A DNA stretch of 64,000 nucleotides from Cristatella mucedo (GCA_009760855.2 WPIO01000020.1:2667501-2731500), one strand, 5' to 3'; positions 1 through 12,372 are shown, counted from the stretch's first letter. Notes: generated by a model not told the origin, from the letters alone. Translations and numbers: made by a program.

Positions 1-612
1 ATAGAAAACGTACAACAGGCTATTGATGCAGGCTTAGCAGCCATGCATTATTCACATCGTCTAGAAGTTAGCCGGCATGATAGTGAACACTTCAAGCGAA
101 TAAAGTCCCAATGGCAAGCAAGCAATGAACATAAGCCTTCTCTCTGCTCTTCGGCTATGTCGATTTAAAAAAAAATGCACTGTGGAGGTTAACGGTAAGT
201 TCTATGTGCAGTAGCATTCGTGCTAGCTAATGCATGCATGTTCTTATGCATGCACATGTACCTGCACACGTGAGAGAGCCCTACACACACATGCACTTAC
301 ACCTGTGCGTCATATGCATGCATTCACACCAACCAATGTATAAACAAAAGAAGGAAAGCTTGAACTTGAAGAAGAGAGAGGTGAAGGCAAACCTTGACCA
401 CGGTTGGGATGTCAAATCATATATGGGGGGAGGCTTCAGAGTCATAGCGCGAGATGGCCACAGCATGCAAGCTCCCTTTGGTGCACCCACCAAAGCACCC
501 ACGTGCATACATGCACGCACACGGACACCCACTCCATGCACATAGACCCCTTCTCACATATACCCATTTATAGCAAAGGGAATTTACTGCAGACCAATTA
601 GGAAGGCAGTGC

Positions 613-766
613 AACGCCGAGCTGGTTTGGTCCAGCGGTTAAGGTTCTCGCTCCGACCACGGTCTGACTGGGGTCGCGGGCTCGAGCCCCGAGGCATATG
701 TGAAGCGCCTGAATAGAGATTAGGTTCTCTTGGGGCGCTATTTAAAGAATTATATTTATTTATTTA
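613..766 (+). mobile_element. SINE family 1, full length
   Basis: The head is tRNA-like: an A-box-like TGGTCCAGCGGTTAAGG and a B-box-like GGCTCGAGCCC. The tail reads AAGCGCCTGAATAGAGATTA, then GTTCTCTTGGGGCGCTAT and a TTTA-rich end. The paralogous site in copy 2 (near 56478) lacks it, so it inserted after the duplication or was lost from copy 2. Confidence 0.85.
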
Positions 767-1499
767 AGTTAATGCAGTAGTACAGAAAGACAATCAAAAA
801 TCCACAAGGAGCTTCACTTATTTCTGAATTTGCATCAGCGCATACATGGTCACCAACCAAGTGGACCCCTACTTTTTTAGAAGACACAAGATCCAAAAGG
901 CTTTCGGGATAGAAATGAAGGGAAAACCTTTGTCTGGGGATGAGGTACCGACGATAGCATACCAGCAGCAGCAGCCGCACGGCACCGGTGCTCTCAACCG
1001 AGTTAGTCAACATCCGAATGGGAGCAACCCTGCAATGAACTAAACTCGGGTTCTTAAAGCCCTATTTGGATCTCATACAAGTTGCATTTCTACCGAAAAG
1101 CTATGCATATCTCCACTTTGATAAAGCAGTCACTGAAAATTGATACGTCTCGTCTTATGAGCTTGCAATCCCAACAAGATTGCTGGCTGCCGAGATTTGG
1201 ACAAGAGTGTTCGATGGATATGACACTACCAACATGTCTTGATAATTAGGCCCAGCACAACCGACAGAAATAAACAGCACAGCAATCCCCGAGACTCTGT
1301 ATGAAAATGCTCACAGCGATTTGCAGTTGCAGCTTTTCCTGCTTCATCCTCGGCGATAGACATTATTGTCAACACAAGCTGCATGCTGCCAGGGACGATA
1401 GCAGGTATGGCGGTTCAGATGCAGAACGAGCATTGTCAGCAGTTCAAAGTTCTGCTGTACAAAATATATAAGATCTCTTAGAAAGACTACTGTAATATG

Positions 1500-2345
1500 A
1501 ATTTCACGGTCCGGGAAGAAATATAGATATCGTTTTCGACAACAGCCTAAATTTAAAAGCTTCATTTAGAAGACTGCTTCTACGGCTAGCCATCACGTCC
1601 GATCCCTATCAAAGATTAGGAGCTGTCTTCCACAGTGGGTTGTAAAAAATTTAAGTAGCTCCTTAGTTCTTTGTCGGTTTGATTATTGTAATTCCCTTTT
1701 GGCTGAGCTACCGAAAAAAGCGATTAGGCCACTGCAGCTGACTTTGAATATGGCTGCAAGGCTAGTTTTCAAGTCCCAGAAGTTTGAGCATGTGTAGCAG
1801 TAATGGCCTTTGCTAAAAGAGCTAGGGTAACTGCCGGTTGATCAGCAGATAGAGAGCAAAGTTCTTACGCTAACCCACTAGGCCTGCCATGGCTTGGCTC
1901 CTCAGTATTAAGCAAAACTCCTGTGCCAGTTTCAACCTCCTCGGGCCCTCAGGTCCTGTATGGACAATCAATTAGCTCTTCCATTCCTCCACTTGCAGAC
2001 CGTTGGCAACAGAAGCTTTAGCTCTACAGATCCTAGACTGTGGAGCTCGCTTCCACAATTCTCACGCAGCGGAGACAACTACTCTCTTGCTGCTGACTAT
2101 GACATATCCTTTCCAGCAGTCCCGAGCTGCTTTTTCTACGCTACTCACTACCTCAAACGCTCATCTTACACTGCTACGATTCTAACTTTCTCTTTGTTGC
2201 GTGAAATGAAGTCTTTTGGCTACCGAATGTTTACCGAAAGCCGCTTAGGCTGTGAGTGTGCTTTAGAAAATTCTCCTCCGTAACCCCCACGTAATCTGAG
2301 TGGCTTTATGGAGTAACGTACGGAGATACAATACGCACAGTACAA
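1500..2345 (+). mobile_element. LINE B fragment, 3' half (copy 1 of duplicated insertion)
   Basis: Broken frames show the LINE B C-terminus: AARLVFKSQKFEH, LPFLHLQTVGNRSFSS and MKSFGYRMFTESRLGCECA. It is matched by 57215-58035 in copy 2, so the element inserted before the duplication. Confidence 0.8.
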
Positions 2346-2455
2346 TGCAATTCGCAAATCTCCGACTGATCCGTCAGACAACAGGCGATCAGCCCATGCC
2401 CGGCACAAATTGTCTACCACTGGCTTCAGCAACTGCACCGATCTCTAAGCCTTGC

Positions 2456-2628
2456 CGAGCTTGTGTGGAACTTCGCGGGACACGATGGCTATGGTAGTAG
2501 TCAAACCAAGGGTCAGACGGGTGGCAATGATGCACTAATAGTAAGGCCGACGGCAAAGTTGTGCAAAGCATCGCCCATCATCAGTACCAGTACCATCGGT
2601 GAAATATTGCAGCTATGAGCTGCAGTGC
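2456..2628 (-). pseudogene. Dead copy of the gene 2 TM4-TM5 exon
   Basis: This is the counterpart of 58154-58327 inside the duplicated block. The start (SPMVLVLMMGDALHN) is intact, but the TM4 motif reads HNFAVG, so the metal-binding Asp is now Val. A base is missing near 2526 (one A of a run of three), which shifts the frame. Beyond it the TM5 His codon CAC has become CGC (Arg), and the donor GT is GC. The neighbouring short exon (60259-60301) has no counterpart here because a 3.1 kb segment is absent. I see no other ZIP exon in 1-5000. Confidence 0.88.
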
Positions 2629-2639
2629 CTTAAATTCAG

Positions 2640-4970
2640 TGCCGATTGGCATGAATGAAATGTGATCGCTGGTAAGTGCAGTCTCTGCTAAACTGCATGC
2701 AGTCTTTGATACTGCTCTGTATCTCTTAAAATGCTGCAGGCATTTGTACTTATAGTGGAAGTACGCGCCAAGAGCTTTGGAAACACAAGTCTTAGTCAAC
2801 AGCAGTGGGGGTCTGGTTGTCGGTATAGTTCAGGAATCTAGTTTGAAGTCTTGGTCCTGGAAAGCAAAAGATTCAGGCAGGTAGCTTGTTCTAAGGCAAA
2901 CCAATTCTTACTCTGAGTCACCCAATAAGTCTTCAGGGGAATAGTATTTAAATGCATCAAGTCGGCTAAGAATTGCTACATCATCTGTTCACAGCAAGCA
3001 CACAATTACGTGTCTTATGAGCCTGGCTCGGATGCGCTGCAGACGTCAGCACCAGAAAACACTTTAAGCCCACCGTTAAAAGCAGCAGAGCATCTGTGGC
3101 TCAATGGCAATCAGCTTCAGCCAAAGATTGCATTTTCTTACACTGCTAGAGGGGAAGGTGTTCACCGTGTGTTGCTTGTTCAACAGAAGCCGTTGGATCT
3201 GGTGCATCTTAACTAAAGGTATGCCCCCAAAAAATATCTCATACCATGGCCAGGATGGAGCATGGCTCTTCAGCACCCTCACCTACGACGTCCTACGCTG
3301 TAACTATGACCCATTTGAGCACAATGGCCGGGCATTCTGCTTACTATCTACCGACTGCAAGGCAGCACCAGCAGCAGACAGCCTGTGTCGCTTCAAGCAC
3401 GGCAGCAAGATCAACCAACGCCCGGAAAACAATAAGGGAGCCCATTCACACCAGTCCAGAGGTCTGCAAGTAGGCAAGAGTCACCTATCAAGCGCCAGCT
3501 GAATATATAAATGCAAAACGGACGATCCTATCTCCAACAGCAGCATTAGGAAAAAAGCTTCAACAAGGTACAGAGAGAAAACATGATTTCTGCTCTTCAG
3601 GTGATCAAGATGATGCCAATGGCCAATCATCATTGCATGCTTGACAACAGGAGTAGCAGACCCACAGTTATTCGCCAAGAGCATGAACTGCATATTTATT
3701 GTCCAACATACGGTCGGCCAACATATCACTATCGAAGGCTCAGGCTGTTATTTTCTCTTTATTGTTAAAAGGGAGCTCGCGATGGTCTTTTGAATTAGGG
3801 CTACACACATTATCAAATTTTCTTGCACTTTCAGTTGCACGCTCTACATTCAGTTGCACGCTCTACATTTCGGGTATCTTCCGTGATAGTGCTGATAGGA
3901 GTTCTGGCCACTGCCGAAGCAGAATCCCGTGCTTGCCTGTGTGCACACACACGCTTGAGAGCACATGTATATGTGTGTTTGCTAGCTGCTTGGATACTGC
4001 CAATGTGTAAACACGGCAACTAGCAGATTCATCTCGCCCAACAACAAGAAAAGGAGAAGCATAGCTGGGTCAGGACAGTAGACAAAATAAAAAGCCGAGA
4101 AGTACAATTACACTGGACAGCACGAGATAAATCATCGGTACGTAAGCATTGTGGAAACGAGTTTCGCAGTCTAAGACCTCATTCCAAAAGCTCCCGTTGA
4201 CAAAGGTTTTCGTGACAGAATGGTATAAGCACTCACACATGCACACAAACAGACACATACACAAACACACGCATACACAAACAACAAACTAAGGATAGCT
4301 CAAATTAAACTAAAAGTAAATTAAACTGAATACCATGGCAAAGTTCTTCCCAAAACCAAGGACAGCATCTAGCATTCAAATTGCACGCTAAAGCAGACAA
4401 AAGCTGAAGGGAAAATACATATTCGGGTATCGATTCCCGTCACCATCACTGGAATAGCTCCATCTTTTGAGTAGGTGCCACGAAAAGAAGATAATTCGCA
4501 TCCATAAAACTAGAACTGTAGCACAGGTCTGGACTTTCAATCCAAGGACAATGTTTGTTCCGAAGTCACAACAAAGTTGCAACAACGTCACATGGGCTGT
4601 GCGTTCATAGTGGAAGCAGTTTTGTGTGATAAAGTACGTCGGCCGGACCAATGGATGGCAAAACCATTTCTTGGCAATGTACTAAACAGGGTCATACACT
4701 TACGCTTGCCAGAAAAATGAGAATTCTGAAAGCAAAGCTGTCAAGTTTTTCTACTCGCAGTCTTCTGAAAAAATTCCTTTTCCATCACGAATCCTGCCTG
4801 ATTACGCGTACTTTGAGCTTTACGTAGCCCAGAACTAGAAGGTTGTTCTGATGGACAAATCAAGAGCAGGCAGCACTAAATGGTATATCAAAAACGGTTG
4901 CTAACATCGCTTTTGGTTTATACCTGACAGCTATATTGAAGTCACAATAAGTATTAATTATTTAAGAAGC
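2640..4970. other. Duplicated non-coding sequence (copy 1)
   Basis: This is intron-like sequence equal to parts of 58340-63720. Open frames at 3104-3502 and elsewhere are partly shared with copy 2 but change frame and length there, so I do not call a gene. Confidence 0.6.
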
Positions 4971-5503
4971 TTCAGGACAATAGTTTCTTCCCTTCAGGAC
5001 AATAGTTTCATAATTTTTTCACAATGCTTTATGCCGGTATCAATTCTGCTGTACGTGCAGTCCAACCTGCACTTGCAGGATGATAAAAATTGGAGCGGGT
5101 AAAAGCAAGGCTATTAGACAGCCGATAGATTATCGGTCACTAGTTAAGAGGCAGAGCGAAGTCGAATTAGCAGGAGCTATTCTGTCATTTCGGCATGTAT
5201 GGGCAGAGAAAGCACATCCAAGATCAAAGGTTGTGCAGACGACTGAGAATTCCTTTCGTAGCCACAACTGCACGACTTCCCAATATGTCCTTCCCATCCA
5301 CCAGACGTTAGCTGCACCACTATCTGAATTAAGCATTATTAGATTTCGAAAGCACATTGTTGGCTGGAAGGAAATAATGTCGTCGCTCTGCCCCTGCAAC
5401 ACGGCTCGAGCGCTGCCACCCTGGGGCGCTGAGCTGACATAGTGGAGGCACGACTTGAGGCCTAGTCGGGAGCTAACGGATGCTTAGCAGCCAACAGATT
5501 TGT

Positions 5504-5650
5504 CTTGCTAGTTCGGCCCAGTTGTCAAGGTGCTCGCCCCTACCGAGATCTGGCCGAGGTCGTGGGCTCGAGCCCTGTTGCATCGGTATATGTAAAGCAT
5601 CTAAATAGAGATTACGTTCTCTCAGGGCGCTATCACAATTAATTAAATTA
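5504..5650 (+). mobile_element. SINE family 1
   Basis: A tRNA-like head (TTCGGCCCAGTTGTCAAGG, then GGGCTCGAGCCC) is followed by the shared tail with AAATAGAGATTACGTTCTCT and AGGGCGCTAT, then an AT-rich end. Confidence 0.8.
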
Positions 5651-6479
5651 CTATTGCATTATATACTTCTACGCGGCAAGAGATTTGGAGCTGCCGACAG
5701 GCGCAGCAGACTGGCCGGGGCCATGGCTGGCCAATGATGGCCGTGGCCAAAGTGAAGCTGCTAAAGATTTCAACAAACAGCTGCTGCTCGAAAACTGAAG
5801 CAGCAGCGCAGCGGCTGCTGCATGCGACCATGCTGCAGCACCAACCAAAGCAGGCTGGCAGCCACGACAGCACTGGTCTGTGCTGCTGCTGCTGCCCCAC
5901 CTTTTCAGTGCTTCCCAGCCATCTGGTTGGGAGCAGGTGTGCTCATCAAGATTATATTAATACTATTAAATTTAGGATTCGGCTTATACTTGGGTGCGAC
6001 TTATACTTGTAAAAACTATGGTATGTAGTTACACAGACGTAGGAAAATGTTAAGTGAATCTGATTTCGAGCAGTAAGAGAGGGCATAGCACCCGCATTTA
6101 CGCAAACGTGAGTTTCATGGGGTGACATCGTTTTTTGTGCACACTTATCAGTAAGGCAATTCCTGTGGCAGTCATCTAAATGACACCCCTAGAAACCAGT
6201 ATAACAGAACAAAAAGATTAAGCATGCGAGAAAAGTGGTTACATTCTTTGTCCTCTGGACGTTAATTAAAACGGGGCAATACCCGGACTTAATGAGTCAT
6301 CAAATACCCCTTTTCAGATGTTAGTCAGAGAGTACATTTATTAGCTCAGTGACTGCTGTGAAAAAATTACGGAAAGGATCTCAGTTTCTTCCAATTTTTC
6401 AAAACCTTGGTTTTTGATTGTCAAAATCGAAGAGGCAATGATCCCTGTGCAAAATCCTCCTATTTTACGTCAGATTGAC

Positions 6480-6600
6480 ATATAATCAAACATTGGTCGA
6501 GCATTTATTTGGATTGTGTTGTATTGATTGTCTAGTATTTATTCTTTTATTGATTGTCTAGTATTTATTTGGATGTTATTTGGATGGTGTCTAGTATGTA
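6480..6600. repeat. Short tandem repeat of TTGATTGTCTAGTATTTATT
   Basis: The unit occurs twice within about 50 bases (6525-6574), and GTCTAGTAT once more. Local slippage is likely. Confidence 0.7.
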
Positions 6601-6889
6601 TAGGGATTGACCAGGCATCCCATGACTCACAGCTAGGCTCCAGGTCCCAAACACCATGATCTGGCAACGATTGCCGGAATGTGATCTAATGGAACTAGAG
6701 GCCGAATCGCATTGCAAAACCAGTAACAAGCCACTGGTGCCGAATCTTGATTGCATTTTAGATGTTCGAGAAGGATAAAACTTATAGTCGCGTCAATTTG
6801 TATTTCCATACCTCAAATGTCAGCAACGCATCTGCTAAGGAAGCTTGTATTAACTAACGGTGACGGTTTGCTTCTGTCACAGTTCATTG

Positions 6890-7345
6890 TCGTGAGCATC
6901 TAGGTTTCCTCACAGCACCACTTCGGCCGACCTTTACAGGCTCACCAGTCAAGCAGTGTATTGACTTCAAGGGTCTGCCACTTTCTTTTAGGTCTCTTCA
7001 TTCTCTGGCTCCAGCCAACCTATCAGCACTACTCCCAAACCAGCATAGGCGGCATACCGCCTGCTTTTTCGTCTCAAAGCGCTCAGCTTTGCCCCAAACT
7101 AAGCCCAAACCCTTTGAAGACCGTAGCTCCAGTTCGTTTGTTCCAAAAGCCTACAACTCACTCTAGAGTGACATCACAGCACCCATGGACACGACGACAA
7201 TTGCTAGTAAGCTACAAGGCACGTGTTTCTTGCATCATTTAGTGGGTCCTTGTGATTTGTCTTTTGTGCTCACATGAGCATTGAGACTGTACATGTTACC
7301 ACTCACCGCATTTACACGTTAAAAATATGCATGCTACCTCTAACA
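6890..7345 (+). mobile_element. LINE A-like fragment, C-terminal part
   Basis: With frameshifts the plus strand reads FRSLHSLAPANLSALLPN and SFVPKAYNSL, then a LLFHHF-like helix. This matches the LINE A C-terminus (FRSLHSMAPAYLSDILPHQ and SSYAPKAWNSLP). Confidence 0.6.
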
Positions 7346-7937
7346 ATATTTTCATGTTGACCATATTATGTATGTTGAATGATACAATTAGGCATTATGT
7401 TATTAGTGCAATGCGTACTTAAAGCATGTGAAAGCATATTTGTTGTAAGCTTCCTGCGGCAAAGATGGGAAAAGTAAGCATCCACATTACTCTATTAGGA
7501 TTAAGGGTCACCGGGCTAATTGTAAACTCACCTTGTCCGACCATGCCGCGACGTTTATTACGAACCCCAAATGAGGCTACCCTCCAACGATAATTTTCTA
7601 GACGTATATTTGAGGTTGCCAGTGAGGAAGCTTTCGGCTGCAAACAACGGCGAAAGAGTATCATCGTGTGCCACAGCTTTAGCAAGGAATAGCACGTTCA
7701 CGTGACTATGGCAATGACCCATAAGGCTCCTGTATAATTTTCAACAGGGAACTCAACTGCGACAGGAAGCTTAATTTAAAAAGAAAATACAGGCGCATCA
7801 TGCTTTACACTGCTTCTTTAAGAGCTTCGCTCGCTCCCTGTCAAGCGTTAAATCGACTTCAACACCCTTCACAGGGCTCACGGCTCGTTTCACTCGAGCG
7901 CACCAGCTCTCACATATCCAACCTCGTACTCTTCTAG

Positions 7938-8076
7938 CGCCTCTCTGGTGTGGCCCAGTGGTTGAGGTGCTGGCCTCGAACCAAGGTCAAGGTATTTGAT
8001 GACTTGGCTCGAGCCCCGTGGCATCGGTGATGTGCCCGAATAGAGATTGCATTCTCCAGGGGTGCCTTGCAAATAC

Positions 8077-8077
<1 letters not shown>
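7938..8077 (+). mobile_element. SINE family 1 ending in a TA microsatellite
   Basis: The head is TGGCCCAGTGGTTGAGGTGC with a B-box-like GGCTCGAGCCCC, and the tail reads GAATAGAGATTGCATTCTCC. The element runs straight into the TA repeat at 8078, which probably grew from its AT-rich 3' end. Confidence 0.75.

Positions 8078-8167
<90 letters not shown>
8078..8167. repeat. (TA)n microsatellite
   Basis: About 45 TA units directly follow the SINE 1 copy at 7938. Confidence 0.97.
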
Positions 8168-8171
<4 letters not shown>

Positions 8172-8539
8172 AGTTGGAACTCTCGCCTGTATAGGTGCCG
8201 CTTAGCCTCTAGCATATACTGTTACACACGTGCTGGAGCAGTCATAAGGGTTTCACTCCTTGGCGAAGCGCGAGAAACACCGAGGATGCTTCCAGCATTG
8301 AAGTTCACTTGTGCGACTTGTAGGTGCTGAACCAACACCTGCAAGTCTGCCAACGGTGGCGAAAAAGGGAAGCAACGAAGATCGTCATTGACCTTGATGC
8401 AAGAAAGGTTAATGTCTGCTGAGAAAAACAGCGTATTCGATAGTCACGGAGGGCTGAAAGGGGTTCTCAGAAATTTTGGAAATCTGTCGGTGAGCCTCTT
8501 GATCTGCACCTAGACTCGGCCAACAGCCTTGATACCATC

Positions 8540-8975
8540 ACTGATCCAGCCAACATCAAACTTGGTAATCATCACCCTTGAAACGAGCATGCTTACCGTG
8601 CATTCCTTATCAGCTGTTCAATTCCTACGCGTAGAGACCGTTGGCGACCGAAGCTGGTCGCTCTGCCGGTCGTAGGCTGTGGGATTCAGTTCCCCAATTC
8701 TTAGGCAACGACATCCATTCTACTGCTGCCGACTATGGCACGTTTTTGCCATTCGTCTTGAGCTGCTACTTTAGTGGTACTCACTAACTCAACTGTTCTC
8801 CTGACTTAAACATATTTCTGACTCTCTCTTTGTTTCGTGAGATGTAGCCTGTTGGCTACCGAATGAGTACCGAAGGCCGCTTGGGCTTTCTGTGCGCTTT
8901 GAAAAACTCTTCTGCCTAACATCTAGATAGCGCTATTGACTTTGAGGAGTTACAGACAGAGGTGAATCGCACTGC
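8540..8975 (+). mobile_element. LINE B fragment, C-terminal and 3' end, degraded
   Basis: Frame-shifted remnants match the LINE B end: TTGGCGACCGAAGCTGG (the VGDRSxS motif), and later GGCTACCGAATGAGTACCGA (GYRMSTE), followed by a 3' end like that at 2290. Confidence 0.5.
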
Positions 8976-9299
8976 CTTCCATTAAGAACGCATTCTTCTC
9001 GATGTTCTGTGGCCGTCGATCGCTGGCACGGGTTCCAGCACATTTTACTTGTGTTAACAAAATAACGAGTCCAAAGACTGTCGGTGGCCACGGAGGCGGC
9101 AACGACGACCTAGATAAAGCCTCACTTAATTCTAAAATAGGTATCCAGGTCAAAGTGTAAGAGTTTAGGGGTATTGACTCTCACACCTTGGACCACTGTG
9201 TTAAAGAATTACTACAGTCACTCGACAAGCGATGAGCAACCACGTGTAGTTTGAATGCCGAAATGAACAGATTTACAAGTCGGTAAACAATTTACTGGC

Positions 9300-10060
9300 C
9301 AATGCTGAGAGGTCGGACTCCACACATTTTAACGGCTCAGCCAAAAAGTTTTTAGCCTTCTTTACTGAAAAAAATTGTGCACATTCGTACCTCCATAAAG
9401 CCCCCCGCCGAGTAAAGCAATTATGGAATCGCAGGCTGTGACCTTCCTTTAAAGATTTTCCAAGGTCTCTGCATGCGATGCGGCTAACTTAATAATGCCT
9501 AGAAAAAAGAGTTCGTCTCCGGAAAACCCTATACCCTCATCTCTGTGGCCTTCACAGGCAGACCAACTTAGCCCTGCCATAACCAAGATTTTTAAGGATT
9601 CTTGGAAAAAGGGCTCGTACCCAAGTCCTTCAAATCGGCAATCGTTAGCCCAATACTTAAAAAGTGTGTTGTAGATACAGAGGTCCCAGCAAACTATCGC
9701 CCAGTTTCTATTCTTCCTTTTTTGTCATAGATTCTTGAAAAAGTTGTTGCTAAGCAGCTGGTTGAGCATATTGGAAAGAATGAAATGTCAGAAACATTTC
9801 AATCAGGTTTCAAGAGGCAGCATTCCACTGAAACTGCTCTCCTCTGTGTTAACGATGAAATTCTACGTGGCAATGATAACGGGAAGGTCACTGCCCAAGC
9901 TCCGCTAAATCTATCAGCTGCCTTTCGCCACCATTGATCACGGTGTCCTACTTGAACGACTGAGAACAGCGATCGGTCTTGCATACGAGACACTGCCGTG
10001 GTTTCAATCATACTAGTCTGACCTTGTTCGATCCGTGTCGTGTCGTTTGGACAAGTATGG
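9300..10060 (+). mobile_element. LINE B-like reverse transcriptase, N-terminal part, decayed
   Basis: In broken frames I read [43 protein letters not shown] and FQSGFKRQHSTETALLCVND. These are the first conserved blocks of a CR1/L2-like reverse transcriptase. Stops and frameshifts rule out activity. Confidence 0.75.
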
Positions 10061-10309
10061 TGAATGGTTCGAATAAAACCTGCAGTCTACAACCTGCAGT
10101 TTTAAACCAACCTAAAATCAGCCTCGTTTTTATTGATTTTAAACACCCCATCGCTGTGAGGCGTTGCAGCGCACCGGACGACCCTATTATTTACTCTGCA
10201 TGGCAAAACCAGACAAGAATAAAGGTGTGCGCCCTGCCAGTGATGGATCTGTCCATTTTTCAGAGAAGTTTAGTCGGAAATTGATGATGAAGGACTGAAC
10301 AGCTGCTCA

Positions 10310-11200
10310 CAGCACTCTTTAAGCGTGTGGCTGGATTAAAAGGCTTTGCTTATCTAATAGGTGATGCTGTTGTGCGACCATAACCACGTGGCCGGAATTT
10401 AGCTGCCGTGTTCGACGATGGCCTAAATTTTGAAAAACCTCGTTCAGAAGACTGCTTCTACAGCTAGCTGTCACGTCTGATCCATATATAAGATTAGGAG
10501 CTGTTTTCCACGGTGGCTGGCAAACAATTTAACGAGCTACTTAGTTCCGTCTCGGCTTGATTATTGTAACTCTTTTTAGGCTGGGCTACCGATAAAATGC
10601 ATCTAGGCCACTGAAGCTGACTATGAATATGGCTACAAGGGTAGTTTGGAAATCCCTGAGGTTTGACCACGTTCATCCTTTGCTAGAAGAGCTAGGATGG
10701 CTGCCATTTGATCAAAGGATACAGAGAAAAGTTCTTACGCTGACCCACAAGACCTGCCACGGCTTGGCTCCTCCATACCTAGCTGAACTGCTGTACCAGT
10801 TTCAGCCTACTCGTGCCCTCAGGTCCTGCGTGGACAATGAATTAGCTATTCCATTCCTGCGCTTTAACACCCTTGGTGACGTAAGCTTTAGCTCCACATG
10901 TCCTAGATTGTGGAACTCGCTTGCATGATTCTGACGAAACAACTACTCTCCTGCTGCCGACTACGGCACATCCTTTCCAGGAGTACTGAGCAGCTACTTC
11001 CACCCTACTCACTACTTCAACTGCTCTCCCGACTCTATTATGCTTCTCAATTTCTCTTTATTGCGGGAGATGAAATCTGCTGGCTACCGAATCCGTACTG
11101 AAAGCCACTTAGGCTGTGAGTGCTCTGTACAAAACACCACAAAGTCTTTGTGGATTTGTGGGGTTACTGATGGAAATACAAGCGTTGAAGCCGATTCGTT
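10310..11200 (+). mobile_element. LINE B fragment, C-terminal part
   Basis: The frame at 10623-10928 reads LTHKTCHGLAPPYLAELLYQ and LRSCVDNELAIPFL, then SFSSTCPRLWNSLA. It probably belongs to the same element as 9300-10060, with unrelated or decayed sequence between about 10060 and 10310. Confidence 0.7.
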
Positions 11201-11364
11201 TGAAGTATGATAGGACCGAAGTTGACAGGCCAGCTGACATCGATCAGTAGCTCATGCCGAATGCCGATTGATGCGTCGAGCAAAGATTTCGTGGTTTGCA
11301 CTTTGCCTCCCCGCTCGCACTAAGCCCTTCTCATGATCGTACTCACCCCCCTGCAACTTCTGGC

Positions 11365-11540
11365 TCACTGGTCTAGAGCAAAGGTTTTATCAACCAAGCA
11401 ATTCACTTGTGCCCTACAATTAAGCCAGGCTGGCGGTACGCTACTTACCGATCGGGGTCGTGGACTTGAGCCCAGCCGCATCTGTAAAGCACACGGTCAG
11501 AGATTTAGTTCTCGGAGAGCGCTATGTACAGAAGTTGTAT
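11365..11540 (+). mobile_element. SINE family 1, degraded
   Basis: A decayed head is followed by GGACTTGAGCCC and a tail with TGTAAAGCACACGGTCAGAG and GAGAGCGCTATG. Confidence 0.6.
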
Positions 11541-11837
11541 TTTGTGTGTGCAAGCTTCGGCTTCTCATGCTGCCTTGGCCAGAGCTCACTGCATAGCCAG
11601 TTACAGCCGCTATAGTTCCGGAGCCACGAATAATAAAAATCCAGTCACTCACTGGCTGTATTAGAATGCCGTCATTTCAGTATTTCCTGCTCGGAGCTGA
11701 TGTCGGCTGCTGTCAGATCCTGCATGTATCGGCTTTGTCAGCTATTCCAGGTGTTTAACCTCAATCTGATTTGTTCTCACTTCAGCATTAAATTTCATTG
11801 TACTCATCTTCTGTCAAACGCTCAAAATTTTAGTTGA

Positions 11838-11992
11838 TTTAACAGCCCCATTTAAATAGTGAGCAGAAGAGCCGTCGGGTCTTTCAATTTCGCTGTCGGT
11901 CTGAATTGAAGAATGACCTGCTGCCGGACTCAGACCCAAGACCTGCACCGTAAAGTTAGAGGATCGTGCTCCAAGGTTAAGACCTAGCCACA
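11838..11992 (-). mobile_element. SINE family 2, degraded
   Basis: On the minus strand: a head ending GGTCTTGGGTCTGAGTCC, a body with GACGGCTCTTCTGCTCAC, and a tail GGGGCTGTTAAATCAAC. The order is as in the copy at 13452-13618. Confidence 0.55.
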
Positions 11993-12214
11993 ACTTGCCT
12001 ATATTTATGCTGAATATTTACCCCCCCCGACATTCCTTACCTTATATAAACAAAATTAGTACATTATTATATCAATATTAATATTGGTTATATATTATTG
12101 TTATTATTATTATATTAATAAAGCTCATTGTTTAAAGGATCAAATACTGAACTATCCTCGCTGATGGCTGCAGTAGATTTGAATGTGTAAATGGTCAGCC
12201 GCGATGCTATTATC

Positions 12215-12372
12215 ACACCCGAAGGCAAATCGCAGAGCACAGACAGTTCACAGAGACAGCAGAGAAGCGGTACAGCAGGAGAGCCTCAACGGCTCGCACC
12301 CCCGCCGCTTGCAGTGTGCAAAAAACAATGGCCTGAAACAGGACTCTAACTCACGACGTTGGTCGAGTAAAT
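12215..12372 (-). mobile_element. Possible SINE family 2, degraded
   Basis: GAGCCGTTGAGGCTCTCC and a B-box-like stretch (GTGAGTTAGAGTCC) on the minus strand fall at the right spacing, but the match is weak. Confidence 0.3.

Larger units (their letters stand above)
1..4990. repeat. Segmental duplication, copy 1
   Basis: The block matches 55873 to about 63725 in the same orientation, beginning at the first base of the window, so its left edge is not seen. In one stretch of about 240 bases near 2820-3060 I count six differences by eye. It differs from copy 2 by a SINE insertion (613-766), by lacking about 3.1 kb found at 59675-62775, and by a much shorter CA microsatellite near 4230-4290. The right edge, near 4970-5010, holds a tandem repeat of ttcaggacaatagtttc. 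Confidence 0.92.

Noticed and set aside
234-614. Open frames of about 65-103 codons at the start of the window
   Set aside because: The paralogous region 56106-56460 breaks the frames, and the sequence is rich in ATGCATGC/CACA simple repeats.
613-700. Possible functional tRNA gene
   Set aside because: The head has A- and B-box-like text but no full cloverleaf, and it continues into the LINE-like tail; it is a SINE.
3104-3502. 132-codon open frame in copy 1
   Set aside because: The copy 2 version is shorter and shifted, it has no recognisable domain, and it lies in what is an intron of gene 2.
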